Assembly (NCBI RefSeq): GCF_045062745.1
Contig: NZ_JBJGED010000006.1
Location: forward strand, 124,001-188,000
From: Paenibacillus_AA sp045062745
Lineage (GTDB): Bacteria > Bacillota > Bacilli > Paenibacillales > NBRC-103111
Length of the DNA: 64,000 nt
Reading direction: 5' to 3'
Made by a program: the position numbers and the translations under genes. Shown piece after piece: positions 32,389 through 40,539 of the stretch; position 1 is the first letter of the stretch; each line of letters begins with the position of its first letter. Under the pieces are notes generated by a model that was not told where the DNA came from, did no database searches, and was given only the letters and a program-made list of their open reading frames with translations.

Positions 32389-32852
32389 CGGGAAGCGCGC
32401 GAATCGTCCTCCCGGCTGCGCAGCCACTCCCGCAGCTCGTCCGTCATCGCTTGGACGAGCTCCGGCCGCCCATGGAACTGCGCCGGCGTATTCTGGAACA
32501 GGGCGATCCGCCACGTTCCCTCCTCCTTCACGGCCACGAGCGAATGTAGCGTGTTCACCGCCGGGTTCAGGTCGTCCTTGCCCGGCGGCACCATGCCGGC
32601 TATCGCGCGCAGCAGCACGGCATCCGGCCCCAAAGCGCGCACGCTGCGGACGATCGCCACGAACGCCGCCGTGGGGTGATGGGCGAAGATCGGCTGCAAG
32701 TGATCCACAATCCCCGCGCTTCCCGTCACCTGACTCCCATCAAAGCCGATCATTTCGCCTTCCTCGGCGAACAGCTCCGCCATTCGGCCGGCATTCCGTT
32801 CGTTCCAGCCGGTCAAGAGCGCCTCGTACAGCTCCCGAATCTCCCGTTCCAT
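32385..32852 (-). CDS. SnoaL/NTF2-fold protein (SgcJ/EcaC-like)
   Basis: The protein has 155 residues with AGGAGG upstream. IRELYEALLTGWNERNAGRMAELFAEEGEMIGFDG is the N-terminal helix and cone of the NTF2 fold, and NTLHSLVAVKEEGTWRIALFQNTPAQFHGR the conserved sheet of the SgcJ/EcaC group. Members are small steroid-isomerase-like enzymes or binding proteins of unknown substrate. It starts 23 bases after the MATE gene stop and is probably its downstream partner. Confidence 0.85.
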   Translation of the reverse strand: MEREIRELYEALLTGWNERNAGRMAELFAEEGEMIGFDGSQVTGSAGIVDHLQPIFAHHPTAAFVAIVRSVRALGPDAVLLRAIAGMVPPGKDDLNPAVNTLHSLVAVKEEGTWRIALFQNTPAQFHGRPELVQAMTDELREWLRSREDDSRASR

Positions 32853-32875
32853 TCCTATCGCCTCCTAAGCTTGGT

Positions 32876-34282
32876 TTACCGCACTCCGGCCGGAGCCGCG
32901 GGCTTCATCATTTTCGCTTGACGCCAATTGCCGTACACGTAATACCAGACGTTCATCGCGACCGCAATCAGGAAGCTGATCGGGAAGCTCCACCAGATCC
33001 AGTCGAAGCCATACTGATAGCCGAGCAAGTAGGACAGAGGAATTCTCACGATGAGCAGCGCGGTGAATGTAACCGCCAAGGGGAACATGACCGCCCCCGA
33101 AGACCGGACGACGCCCGCCACCACATTGAAGATCCCGAATAAAATAAAGGACCACAACGTCAAATTGTTGATATGAATGCCGATATCCACAGCGTGTCCC
33201 CCTTCCGGCAGGAACAGCTCGAGCGTCTGTCGATTGAACAAGTGCAGCACGAGGACGAGCACCCCCGTCAGCACGATATTGTAACCTACCCCGGTCAGCG
33301 TAATCCGGTTCACCCGGCTCCAATTGCCCGCACCGATGTTTTGCGCCGCCATGGAAGTGACCGCCCCTCCGATCGCCATCGCCGGCATTTGCACATAGCT
33401 GGAGATTTGGGTCGCCACCCCGAACGCAGCCGCGGATTCCGAACCGTAGGAGTTGACCAAGTGAATCAGGAACATGTTGCTTAAGGAAACCACGATCATG
33501 CCGAGCCCCATGGGGAGCCCTTTTTGGATCAGGGTCCGGATCAAAGTCCAGTTGAGTGTCAGCAGATGAAGATCGGTCCGGGTAATCCGGAGAAAATATT
33601 GCTTGCGGTACAAATAGACGAGCAGCAAGACCAGGCTGAAGCCCTGGGCGATGAACGTCGCGACGGCCGAACCGGCGATCCCGAGCTCCGGCAGCCCCCA
33701 CATCCCTCGGATCAGCAGCGGATTGAGCGCAATGTCCAGCAGCGCGGACAGCAGGAGGAAGTAGAACGGCGTCTTCGCATCGCCCGAACCGCGCAGGACC
33801 GCCATGATCAGGTTGTAGCCAAAGGTGAACGGAATACTCGCGAAGATGATCCGTGTATACGTGATAGCCAGCTCGATCGAATCCGCAGGCGTGTTCATCC
33901 AGGACAGAATCTGCGGCGAGAGCAGCACGCCGACAACCCCGACGATCAGCGAGAGCAGGAAGAAGAACACCGCGCTCGTCCCTACGACCTTCTTCGCCTC
34001 GTCGACCCGCTTCGCGCCAAGATTCTGCCCGATCAGGATCACCGCGGCCATGGCGATGCCGAAGATCGCACTGATCAGCAGGAACATCAGAATATTCGCA
34101 TTCGACGTAGCGGCAAGCGCCTGCTCCCCGAGAATGTTGCCGATCCACATGCTGTTGATGGAGCCGTTCAGCGATTGAAGCACATTGCCGAGGAGGATCG
34201 GCAACGAGAAGACGAACAGCGTCTTTCCGATCGGTCCTTCGGTTAAGCTGAGCTGGCCCGCCTGCGGCTTGGACGAGTGCAT
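32876..34282 (-). CDS. MATE-family efflux transporter
   Basis: The protein has 468 residues with 12 predicted membrane helices in two similar halves. ILLGNVLQSLNGSINSMWIGNILGEQALAATSNA and the matching IVSLSNMFLIHLVNSYGSESAAAFGVATQ are the duplicated first helices of MATE proteins; GQNLGAKRVDEAKK and AQNIGAGNWSRVNR are the conserved loops. It exports drugs or metabolites using the Na+ or H+ gradient. GAGGAAG lies before ATG 34282. An NTF2-fold gene follows on the same strand. Confidence 0.92.
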   Translation of the reverse strand: MHSSKPQAGQLSLTEGPIGKTLFVFSLPILLGNVLQSLNGSINSMWIGNILGEQALAATSNANILMFLLISAIFGIAMAAVILIGQNLGAKRVDEAKKVVGTSAVFFFLLSLIVGVVGVLLSPQILSWMNTPADSIELAITYTRIIFASIPFTFGYNLIMAVLRGSGDAKTPFYFLLLSALLDIALNPLLIRGMWGLPELGIAGSAVATFIAQGFSLVLLLVYLYRKQYFLRITRTDLHLLTLNWTLIRTLIQKGLPMGLGMIVVSLSNMFLIHLVNSYGSESAAAFGVATQISSYVQMPAMAIGGAVTSMAAQNIGAGNWSRVNRITLTGVGYNIVLTGVLVLVLHLFNRQTLELFLPEGGHAVDIGIHINNLTLWSFILFGIFNVVAGVVRSSGAVMFPLAVTFTALLIVRIPLSYLLGYQYGFDWIWWSFPISFLIAVAMNVWYYVYGNWRQAKMMKPAAPAGVR

Positions 34283-34350
34283 AATGGTTTCTTCCTCTCT
34301 GTGTAATCTATGAAAACCTATTATACCCCACAGACGGCGAACAAAGCCAA

Positions 34351-34372
34351 GCACCCGGCACAGGCCGGGTGC
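34351..34372 (-). terminator. Hairpin after aldo/keto reductase gene
   Basis: GCACCCGG and CCGGGTGC form an 8-bp GC-rich stem with a 6-base loop, about 70 bases beyond the stop at 34444 and before the MATE start. No U tract. Confidence 0.55.
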
Positions 34373-34443
34373 GTGTTCCATGGGATCGGGCCGCCGCGGC
34401 ACGGCGTCGTAGGGTAAGGCGAGGCAAGAGCCTAAGGCGGCTC

Positions 34444-35493
34444 CTATCCCAGCGCCTGCCGAATTTGCTGCGTCTGTTCCGCCGTCAGGCGGATCTTCCC
34501 CGCGTCGGCATTGGCCTCGAGCTGCTCCACCGTCGAGGACGATGGGATGACCGGCCCCATGCCGGGCAGCGTGAGCATGTACGCGAGCGCCAGCTGGCTT
34601 AGGCTCATCCCCCACTCGCGTGACAGGCTCGCCAAGCCGTTCAGCTTGCGGATAACCTCCGGCGCGAGCATCTCGTCCACGGCGCCTTCATCGAACAGCC
34701 GGTCACCCGGCCCTACCGCTTCGCGGGTCAGATAACGGTCTGACAGCAGACCTCGTGCAAGCGGGCTCCAGGCGATGAAGGAGATTCTCTCCTCCGCGCA
34801 GTAATCGAGCACGCCCGGATGATTCGCCGCTTCGCCATGCAGCGGATCGAACTGATTTTGCACCGCGAGGATGCGCGTCCGGATGGAGGCGGACGACGAT
34901 GCCGTCTTGTATGCCGCCATCTGCTCGACCGAGAAGTTCGACACTGCGAAATAGCGGATTAACCCTTGCCGCACCAAATCCTCCACCGCCGCCAAGCTCT
35001 CCTCGATTGGAGTGAGGGCATCGAATTGATGGAAGTACATGACATCGATATAATCCAGCTGCATGCGCTGCAGGCTGGCGTATGTGGAATCCAGAATGTT
35101 CCCGCGGGACAGCCCGCTATGGTTCGGGGTGATCCCGTCCATGCCGCCGAACAGCTTGGTCGCGATGACGAGATTGCGGCGCTGGTCGGGGTTACGCTTC
35201 ATCCATTCGCCGATGATGCGTTCCGAATTGCCTGAAGCGTTGTTGTATCGGTTCGCCGTATCCCAGAATGTTACGCCGAGCTCCACCGCCCGGTCGAAGA
35301 GGGCCCAGGCCTGTTCGCGGTCCACCCTGGCACCGTCTCCCGTATCCGGATATCCGATTTTCCATGTGCCCAGGCCTACATTCGAGACGCGCAGCCCGGA
35401 AGCGCCCAGCGCCCGGTACGGCATCCCGTTGAAGGAATCGGTTACGCGAAAGGGGACATTGTACAGCTTCGGATTTGGGGTTAGAAAGTCCAT
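34444..35493 (-). CDS. Aldo/keto reductase
   Basis: The protein has 349 residues. AGGAGGGATCTT precedes the ATG. The catalytic tetrad is readable: Asp in FWDTANRY, Tyr in the same motif, Lys in IATKLFGG and His in MYFHQFD. VIPSSSTVEQLEANADA is the NADPH-binding end. It reduces aldehydes or ketones in the cytosol; the substrate is not predictable. The N-terminal 24 residues (MDFLTPNPKLYNVPFRV...) precede the usual start of the barrel. No operon partner is evident. Confidence 0.9.
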   Translation of the reverse strand: MDFLTPNPKLYNVPFRVTDSFNGMPYRALGASGLRVSNVGLGTWKIGYPDTGDGARVDREQAWALFDRAVELGVTFWDTANRYNNASGNSERIIGEWMKRNPDQRRNLVIATKLFGGMDGITPNHSGLSRGNILDSTYASLQRMQLDYIDVMYFHQFDALTPIEESLAAVEDLVRQGLIRYFAVSNFSVEQMAAYKTASSSASIRTRILAVQNQFDPLHGEAANHPGVLDYCAEERISFIAWSPLARGLLSDRYLTREAVGPGDRLFDEGAVDEMLAPEVIRKLNGLASLSREWGMSLSQLALAYMLTLPGMGPVIPSSSTVEQLEANADAGKIRLTAEQTQQIRQALG

Positions 35494-35577
35494 AAGATCC
35501 CTCCTGATCGATACAAGTTACCTACAGCATAATAGTTTTACCGGGATTTGTACAACGGAAATGGAAACAACAAACAT

Positions 35578-35626
35578 TTGCGCCGTTGTTTGCAGTCTGG
35601 TACTCTGGTTTAGGAACACATGTTCG
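35578..35626 (+). promoter_or_regulatory. Promoter overlapped by LexA-type SOS box
   Basis: TTGCGC (35578-35583) and TACTCT (35601-35606) are 17 bases apart. At the predicted start point lies GGAACACATGTTCG (35613-35626), matching 13 of 14 positions of the Gram-positive LexA box CGAACRNRYGTTCG. Confidence 0.7.
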
Positions 35627-35633
35627 ATTTGAA

Positions 35634-36599
35634 ATGACAAGGACGGTGAAGCTGTTGGCGCGCATACAGTATGAGCCCATCACGTGCAAGACGATTCTGA
35701 ACGAGGTGAAGGCTCCCTCGATGCCTTTCGAGAAATCGATCAACCCTTATCGGGGCTGTCAGCACGGCTGCAGCTTCTGCTACGCCCGGTCCACGCATAG
35801 CTTCCTCGGCCTGGAGGCGGACGACAGCTTCCAGAACCATATTCTGCTCAAAGCCAATGCCGCCGAAGCACTGGAGCAGCAGGTGAAGCGTGCAGCCCGA
35901 TCCGGCAAGCCGATCGGCCGGATCGCAATCGGGACGGCGACCGATCCTTACCAGCCTATAGAAGCGAAAATGCAGCTGACCCGCCAATGCCTGGAGGTGC
36001 TGGCCAAGCATCGCCTTCCTACGTCCATAACTACCCGGTCCCCCTTGATCCTCCGGGACTTGGACCTGCTCAAGGAAATCCCGATCACTTCCGTGAACAT
36101 CAGCATCAGTACGCTGGATCGCGGGGTATGGAGGAATCTCGAACCCGCCACGCCGTTCCCGATGAAGCGTCTGGAGACCGTGCAGCGGCTGACGGAAGCG
36201 GGCGTTCCTGCAGGCATTTTCATGGCCCCGATCCTCCCCTTGCTGACCGACCGGCTGGAGGATCTGACGGAATTGATCCAACAGGCCGTCGCTCATAAAG
36301 CCCAATTCGTAATGGCCTCGTACCTGCGGCTCAGCACTTCCGCGGTCAAGGTGTGGTTTTTCGAGACGCTTCGCCGCCACTACCCCGAGCTCGTGCCGGC
36401 CTATGCCGACATGTACGCGGGTTCCGCGAAGGCGCCCCGCCATTATCGGGATCCGATTCAAGCGGAGATCCATTCGCTTCTGACCCGGCACGGCCTGCAT
36501 GCCAAAGAACCCTTGCAGTCATCCAAGGTCGGGGTGCAGGAGACCGTGCTGCGGATCGAGAAGGAGTTCGAGCCGGTTCAATTGACCCTCCCGATCTGA
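35634..36599 (+). CDS. Radical SAM protein of the spore-photoproduct-lyase-like family
   Basis: The protein has about 321 residues. The frame opens upstream of 35612, but transcription should start there, so ATG 35634 or a TTG at 35655 is more likely. NPYRGCQHGCSFCYARSTHSF holds the CxxxCxxC iron-sulfur motif. VNISISTLDRGVWRNLEPATP and PAGIFMAPILPLL follow the Rv2578c/PA0069-type group that is annotated as SPL-like. True spore photoproduct lyase repairs UV thymine dimers; the function of this group is not established. The SOS-type box in its promoter supports a DNA-damage role. Confidence 0.85.
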   Translation: MTRTVKLLARIQYEPITCKTILNEVKAPSMPFEKSINPYRGCQHGCSFCYARSTHSFLGLEADDSFQNHILLKANAAEALEQQVKRAARSGKPIGRIAIGTATDPYQPIEAKMQLTRQCLEVLAKHRLPTSITTRSPLILRDLDLLKEIPITSVNISISTLDRGVWRNLEPATPFPMKRLETVQRLTEAGVPAGIFMAPILPLLTDRLEDLTELIQQAVAHKAQFVMASYLRLSTSAVKVWFFETLRRHYPELVPAYADMYAGSAKAPRHYRDPIQAEIHSLLTRHGLHAKEPLQSSKVGVQETVLRIEKEFEPVQLTLPI

Positions 36600-36610
36600 C
36601 CGCAATAGCA

Positions 36611-36649
36611 GATAGCCCCCGTTCATATACATGATGAACGGAGGCTATC
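36611..36649. terminator. Hairpin after SPL-like gene
   Basis: GATAGCC...CGTTCAT and ATGAACG...GGCTATC form a 16-bp stem with one mismatch, 12 bases after the stop. No U tract follows. Confidence 0.65.
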
Positions 36650-36965
36650 CCTTGCCACTGCTATTCATTTATGAACTTCTTCCCTTTCACCCCAACATGC
36701 CTTCGACATGTCATCGAGAATAATCCGTATAGGAGACATGTACCGCATGTCATCTTGCCCGGGTTCGTGCCTCTGAGGTCCCCACATGCCCACAGATCGC
36801 GGAAGCAGCCGTCACTCGCTCTTTCCTTGTATGCAATCCGATTCCGGCATGCTTCGCTTACGCTATTCCATTGGACTATCCCCTCTCTGTTCCGGATAAT
36901 CGTTATTACCCGGAACCGAGGAGAGTGAAACACACATTTACGAAAAATTTAAAAATATTTTCCGT
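36650..36965. other. Intergenic gap with no recognisable feature
   Basis: Open frames of 85-90 codons exist on both strands (36671-36928 plus, 36661-36933 minus), but neither has a ribosome binding site or resembles a known protein. The stretch is less GC-rich than its neighbours. I see no promoter or repeat that I would defend. Confidence 0.4.
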
Positions 36966-37571
36966 TTATCCTTGTTTCTGCAGCCAGGCGGCCGCCGCTT
37001 CGACTTCGGTGACGGTCAACTGATGGCCCGCCCGTTCCCAATGCACCTCGACGGAGGCCCCCGCCTCGCTCAACAGACGCTGCAGCTCTTCGGTCTCCTG
37101 CGGCGGGCAGATCGGGTCGTTCGCTCCCGCTCCGATGAATACCGGCACGCCGGTCAAGTCCGGCAGGGCGATTCCTCGGCGCGGCACCATCGGGTGGTGG
37201 AGAATCGCGCCCTTCAGCGCGCCGGCATAATGGAACAGCAGGCTGCCGGCGATATTGGCTCCGTTGGAATACCCTACCGCGACGAGATTGCTGCGGTCGA
37301 AGCCATACTGCGCGGCCGCTTCCTCCAGGAAGTCGTACACTTCTTTCGTCCGGAAGATGAGGTCCTCGATGTCGAACACGCCTTCCGCGAGACGGCGGAA
37401 GAAGCGGGGCATCCCGTTCTCCAGCACGTTCCCCCGGAGCGACAGGATCGAGGAGTCCGGCGAGATTCGGCGGGCGACGCCGATCAGGTCGCGCTCCGTG
37501 CCTCCCGTTCCGTGGAAGAGCACGAGAGTGGGAGCTTCGGCATTAGCACCTTTCTCATAGATATGTCTCAT
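36966..37571 (-). CDS. mhqD: MhqD-like alpha/beta hydrolase
   Basis: The protein has 201 residues. LVLFHGTGGTERDL is the oxyanion loop, VAVGYSNGANIA the serine nucleophile elbow (GYSNG), GANDPICPP the aspartate and GHQLT the histidine. It belongs to the phospholipase/carboxylesterase family, and the operon context (mhqR-mhqO) identifies it with B. subtilis MhqD, a hydrolase of the methylhydroquinone/catechol stress regulon. The ATG overlaps the TGA of mhqO by four bases (ATGA), giving translational coupling. It should hydrolyse a ring-cleavage product or ester in the cytosol. Confidence 0.87.
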   Translation of the reverse strand: MRHIYEKGANAEAPTLVLFHGTGGTERDLIGVARRISPDSSILSLRGNVLENGMPRFFRRLAEGVFDIEDLIFRTKEVYDFLEEAAAQYGFDRSNLVAVGYSNGANIAGSLLFHYAGALKGAILHHPMVPRRGIALPDLTGVPVFIGAGANDPICPPQETEELQRLLSEAGASVEVHWERAGHQLTVTEVEAAAAWLQKQG

Positions 37572-38518
37572 GCTTCATCCTCCTTCAGCGTCCGAACCTG
37601 GATCGGAATGAGATTCGCTTCGATCTCCGCCCGTCTCGGCTCATACCAGTCCGGCAGCATGACCTTCTGGCCGAGCTCTTCCGGCGCTTCGTCCCGGGCG
37701 AATCCCGGCGGATCGGTGGCGATCTCGAACAAGATGCCGCCCGCTTCGCGGAAGTACACGGCATTGAAGTATTGGCGGTCGATCACCGGGGTCGGCTGAT
37801 AGCCGTATTGGGCGACCGCGTGCCGCCACAGCTCGTGCTCCTCGTAATCCTTCGCGCGCCAAGCGATGTGGTGCACAGTACCGGCCCCGCCGCCTCCCCA
37901 GCTCATGCTCTGCAGCGGGACGTCGATGACGTTGCCCAGATCGCCCGTCGTCCGAAACCGGGCATACGTGCCGTCCTCGCCGACTTTCTCCAGGCCCAGG
38001 ATGTTCTCCAAGGCATCGATCGTCTTGGCCGCATTCACGCTGAACAGCACCGCGCCGCCGAAGCCTTTGATCGCTTGATCTGCCGCGATACCTCCGAACG
38101 CCCACTGGCTGTTCGCCCCCTCTTCCCGCTCGACCAGCTCGAGGCGCAGTCCTTCATTGTCCGAGAACTGGAGGTACGTCTCCCCGAAACGGGAACTTTT
38201 CTCGACTGGAATGCCGAACTTCGCAAGTCTCGCTTCCCAGAACCCCAGAGCTCCGGCCGGCACCGCGAACGTCGTAATTCCGACCTGCCCGCCACCGATA
38301 TGGCCCTTGCGCGAACCCGGCCACGGGAAGAAGGTCATGATCGTCCCCGGGCTCCCTGCCTGATCGCCGAAATACAGATGGTACACTTCCGGTGCGTCAA
38401 AGTTGATGGTTTTCTTCACCAGCCGAAGCCCCAATACGCCTGCGTAGAAATCCACGTTGCCCTGCGGATCGCGAGCGAACGCAGTTATATGATGGATACC
38501 GGATGTTTGCAATGTCAT
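37568..38518 (-). CDS. mhqO: Ring-cleaving dioxygenase, MhqO/MhqE type
   Basis: The protein has 316 residues. The start is ATG 38518, with AAGGGAGG in front. GIHHITAFARDPQGNVDFYAGVLGLRL and GTVHHIAWRAKDYEEHELWRHAV are the two glyoxalase/extradiol modules, each starting with a metal-binding histidine; the glutamate is in YFREAGGILFEIATDPPGF. Family members cleave hydroquinones or catechols and protect against quinone electrophiles. It is the middle gene of mhqR-mhqO-mhqD, 31 bases after mhqR. Confidence 0.9.
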   Translation of the reverse strand: MTLQTSGIHHITAFARDPQGNVDFYAGVLGLRLVKKTINFDAPEVYHLYFGDQAGSPGTIMTFFPWPGSRKGHIGGGQVGITTFAVPAGALGFWEARLAKFGIPVEKSSRFGETYLQFSDNEGLRLELVEREEGANSQWAFGGIAADQAIKGFGGAVLFSVNAAKTIDALENILGLEKVGEDGTYARFRTTGDLGNVIDVPLQSMSWGGGGAGTVHHIAWRAKDYEEHELWRHAVAQYGYQPTPVIDRQYFNAVYFREAGGILFEIATDPPGFARDEAPEELGQKVMLPDWYEPRRAEIEANLIPIQVRTLKEDEA

Positions 38519-38549
38519 GTGAAATGCCTCCCTTAATTTTATCTTCGGT

Positions 38550-39005
38550 TTAGTTTGATGCTCGTTCCGCACCCTTACCCAGACGCTTTAGCAATTCAGT
38601 CGCCGTCAGCTTCTCTTCCAAAGTGAGCCCTTCCATGAAGGAATGGACCGCCTGCCGATGCTCGGGAAAAATCCGGTCAAACAGCTCCTGTCCGGCAGCT
38701 GTAATCTCCGCGTAGATCACCCTGCGGTCCGACGCGCTAGGCACGCGTCGCAGACAGCCCTTCTGCTCCAGCTTGTCGATGTTGTACGTGATGCTGCCGC
38801 TCGTAACGAGAATTTTCTCGCCGATCTGCTGCAGCGGGATGCTCCCCTTGTTGTACAGCACCTCGAGAATCATAAACTCGGACGGGGACAGCCCGTAATG
38901 CTTAATATCCTTAACGGCTCGATCCATAATAGTTTTGTACGCTTTGGACAATACTACGAACAACTTGAGCGAAACCGCCTCTTCATGGTTGTTCTCACTA
39001 GCCAA
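38550..39005 (-). CDS. mhqR: MarR-family regulator, MhqR-like
   Basis: The protein has 151 residues from a TTG start at 39005 behind AAGGGGGTG. The winged helix is IPLQQIGEKILVTSGSITYNIDKLEQKGCLRRVPSASDRRVIYAEIT, very close in pattern to MhqR of B. subtilis. That protein represses dioxygenase and hydrolase genes and is released by quinones and methylhydroquinone. Residues 1-45 and the C-terminal helices form the dimer. It heads the operon and its own -10 lies inside a perfect 18-bp palindrome, so it is autorepressed. Confidence 0.9.
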   Translation of the reverse strand: MASENNHEEAVSLKLFVVLSKAYKTIMDRAVKDIKHYGLSPSEFMILEVLYNKGSIPLQQIGEKILVTSGSITYNIDKLEQKGCLRRVPSASDRRVIYAEITAAGQELFDRIFPEHRQAVHSFMEGLTLEEKLTATELLKRLGKGAERASN

Positions 39006-39040
39006 GGTGCATCACCCCCTTAAAGAATGTGAATATTAAA

Positions 39041-39081
39041 TATCTTAAATTTAAGATAATACATAAAAAGAGATCTGTCAA
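39041..39081 (-). promoter_or_regulatory. mhq promoter with MhqR operator
   Basis: On the minus strand TTGACA (39076-39081) and TATCTT (39053-39058) are 17 bases apart. The -10 is the first half of the perfect palindrome TATCTTAAATTTAAGATA (39041-39058), which fits the ATCT...AGAT form of MhqR boxes. Repressor binding would block RNA polymerase directly. Confidence 0.8.
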
Positions 39082-39108
39082 GGGGCTTATATGCGACTTG
39101 TTACAAGC

Positions 39109-39153
39109 AAAAAACGAGGCCGATTCTTCCCTTCATCGGGGTGAATCGGCCTT
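39109..39153 (-). terminator. Intrinsic terminator overlapping the kinase 3' end
   Basis: On the minus strand GGCCGATTC and GAATCGGCC pair and are followed by GTTTTTTG. The upstream arm encodes part of the kinase C-terminus and the stop codon (39133-39135) lies in the loop. Confidence 0.85.
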
Positions 39154-40539
39154 GGCATTCTCGTTCCGAAGAGGCAAAGTGACGGTCATCTGCGTCCCTT
39201 CCCCTTCCTTACTGGAAACTTGAATCGTTCCTCGATGCATCTCCACGATTTTGTGAATGATCGACAATCCGAGCCCGCTGCCGCCCGCCGACCGGTTCCG
39301 GGACTTATCCGCCTTGAAGAAACGCTGAAAAATGAATGGCTGGTCTTCCTCCGCAATGCCGATGCCCGTATCGGTAATCCGGACCACGGCCGTGTCTTCG
39401 GCAAGCTCCAGTCCGACCGTAATCGAACCGCCCTCCGGCGTGAACTTGATCGCATTGTGCAGCAGATTGACCCACACTTGGCTCAGCAGTTCCGGGTCCG
39501 CTTCGACCGTCAGCGCCTCGACTTCCACGTTCATCTCCAGCCCCTTCTCCAGCCACTGCGGCTCGCACGCCACGATTAACGACTGAAGCTGTTTGTCGAG
39601 GCGATAGGGCTCCGGATGGAACGGATGCTGGTCGGAATCGAGCGAAGCGAGCCGCAGCATGTTCTCGCTCAGTTTGGACAGCCGGAGACTCTCCTGTTCG
39701 ATAATGCCCGCGTAATGCTGCAGTTGCTCGCGGTCTACCTCTTCGTTCTTCAGAATGCGGGCGAATCCGCCGATCGAGGTGAGCGGCGACTGAATCTCGT
39801 GCGACACGTTGGAGATGAACTCCTGCCGCATGTTCTCCAGCCTCTCGAGGTCCTTCGCCATACTGTTAATGCTCATCGCCAATGTCGAGAAGTACTCTTC
39901 GCTCGCGCCGCGGGGCACCGTGATGTGGATGCGGAAGTCGCCGCGGGAGATCCGCTTCATCGCGTCCAGCATCATGTTCAGGAATGCGACCTGCCGTTTG
40001 CGGATGAACGGAGAGATGCAGGCCATAATGCCGCCGAAAATGACGAAGCCGAGGACGGAATTGGCCACCGACCGGACGATAGCATGCGGGTACCAATCCC
40101 ACTTGCTGTATGCCCAATTCGTCACGTAATACGCCAGCGTCCAGCAGGCGCATAGAATAAGCAACACCGCGGCCATGAACAGCAGCATTCGGATCCCGCC
40201 GCGGATTCGCTCGCGTCGGTCCAGCTTGAGCTCGGGATCATAATGCCCTTCCGGCATGCCCCTTTTGGCGGCCGGATCCGGGCGAAGCGGCCCCCCCTCG
40301 TACGAATGCCACGGATATGGAGGGCGTCCGGGCGGGAAGGGGCCTATATGGCGTTCCAGATGCCTTTGCATGTGCCTCTCCAGATGCCGTTCCCGGTCGC
40401 GCATCACCCGTTCCAAGTGCTGGCGCACATGCAGTTCGCGTCTCAGCAGATGCCGCTCGCGCTCGGCCTGCATCCTTTCCCGCTGCTCGCGCTTTCGCTC
40501 TTCCTTGTCGTCCGGACGGTCTCCGTCTCTCCGGTTCAT
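39133..40539 (-). CDS. Sensor histidine kinase with charged N-terminal extension
   Basis: The protein has 468 residues. Residues 1-110 are an unusual cytosolic extension, rich in Arg, Glu and His (HLERVMRDRERHLERHMQRHLERH), likely coiled-coil. Two membrane helices (about 116-138 and 158-178) enclose only about 20 external residues, so there is no large extracellular sensor. HAMP (about 180-235) leads to FISNVSHEIQSPLTSIGG with phospho-accepting His 247, then NLLHNAIKFTP, DTGIGI and GSGLGLSI of the ATPase domain. It overlaps the response-regulator gene by four bases. The pair resembles HssRS-type systems, but the N-terminus does not. A terminator overlaps its 3' end. Confidence 0.9.
   Translation of the reverse strand: MNRRDGDRPDDKEERKREQRERMQAERERHLLRRELHVRQHLERVMRDRERHLERHMQRHLERHIGPFPPGRPPYPWHSYEGGPLRPDPAAKRGMPEGHYDPELKLDRRERIRGGIRMLLFMAAVLLILCACWTLAYYVTNWAYSKWDWYPHAIVRSVANSVLGFVIFGGIMACISPFIRKRQVAFLNMMLDAMKRISRGDFRIHITVPRGASEEYFSTLAMSINSMAKDLERLENMRQEFISNVSHEIQSPLTSIGGFARILKNEEVDREQLQHYAGIIEQESLRLSKLSENMLRLASLDSDQHPFHPEPYRLDKQLQSLIVACEPQWLEKGLEMNVEVEALTVEADPELLSQVWVNLLHNAIKFTPEGGSITVGLELAEDTAVVRITDTGIGIAEEDQPFIFQRFFKADKSRNRSAGGSGLGLSIIHKIVEMHRGTIQVSSKEGEGTQMTVTLPLRNENAKADSPR

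Noticed and set aside
36661..36933. Small genes on either strand in the gap after the SPL-like gene
   Set aside because: No ribosome binding sites and no family resemblance; overlapping frames on both strands look equally random.
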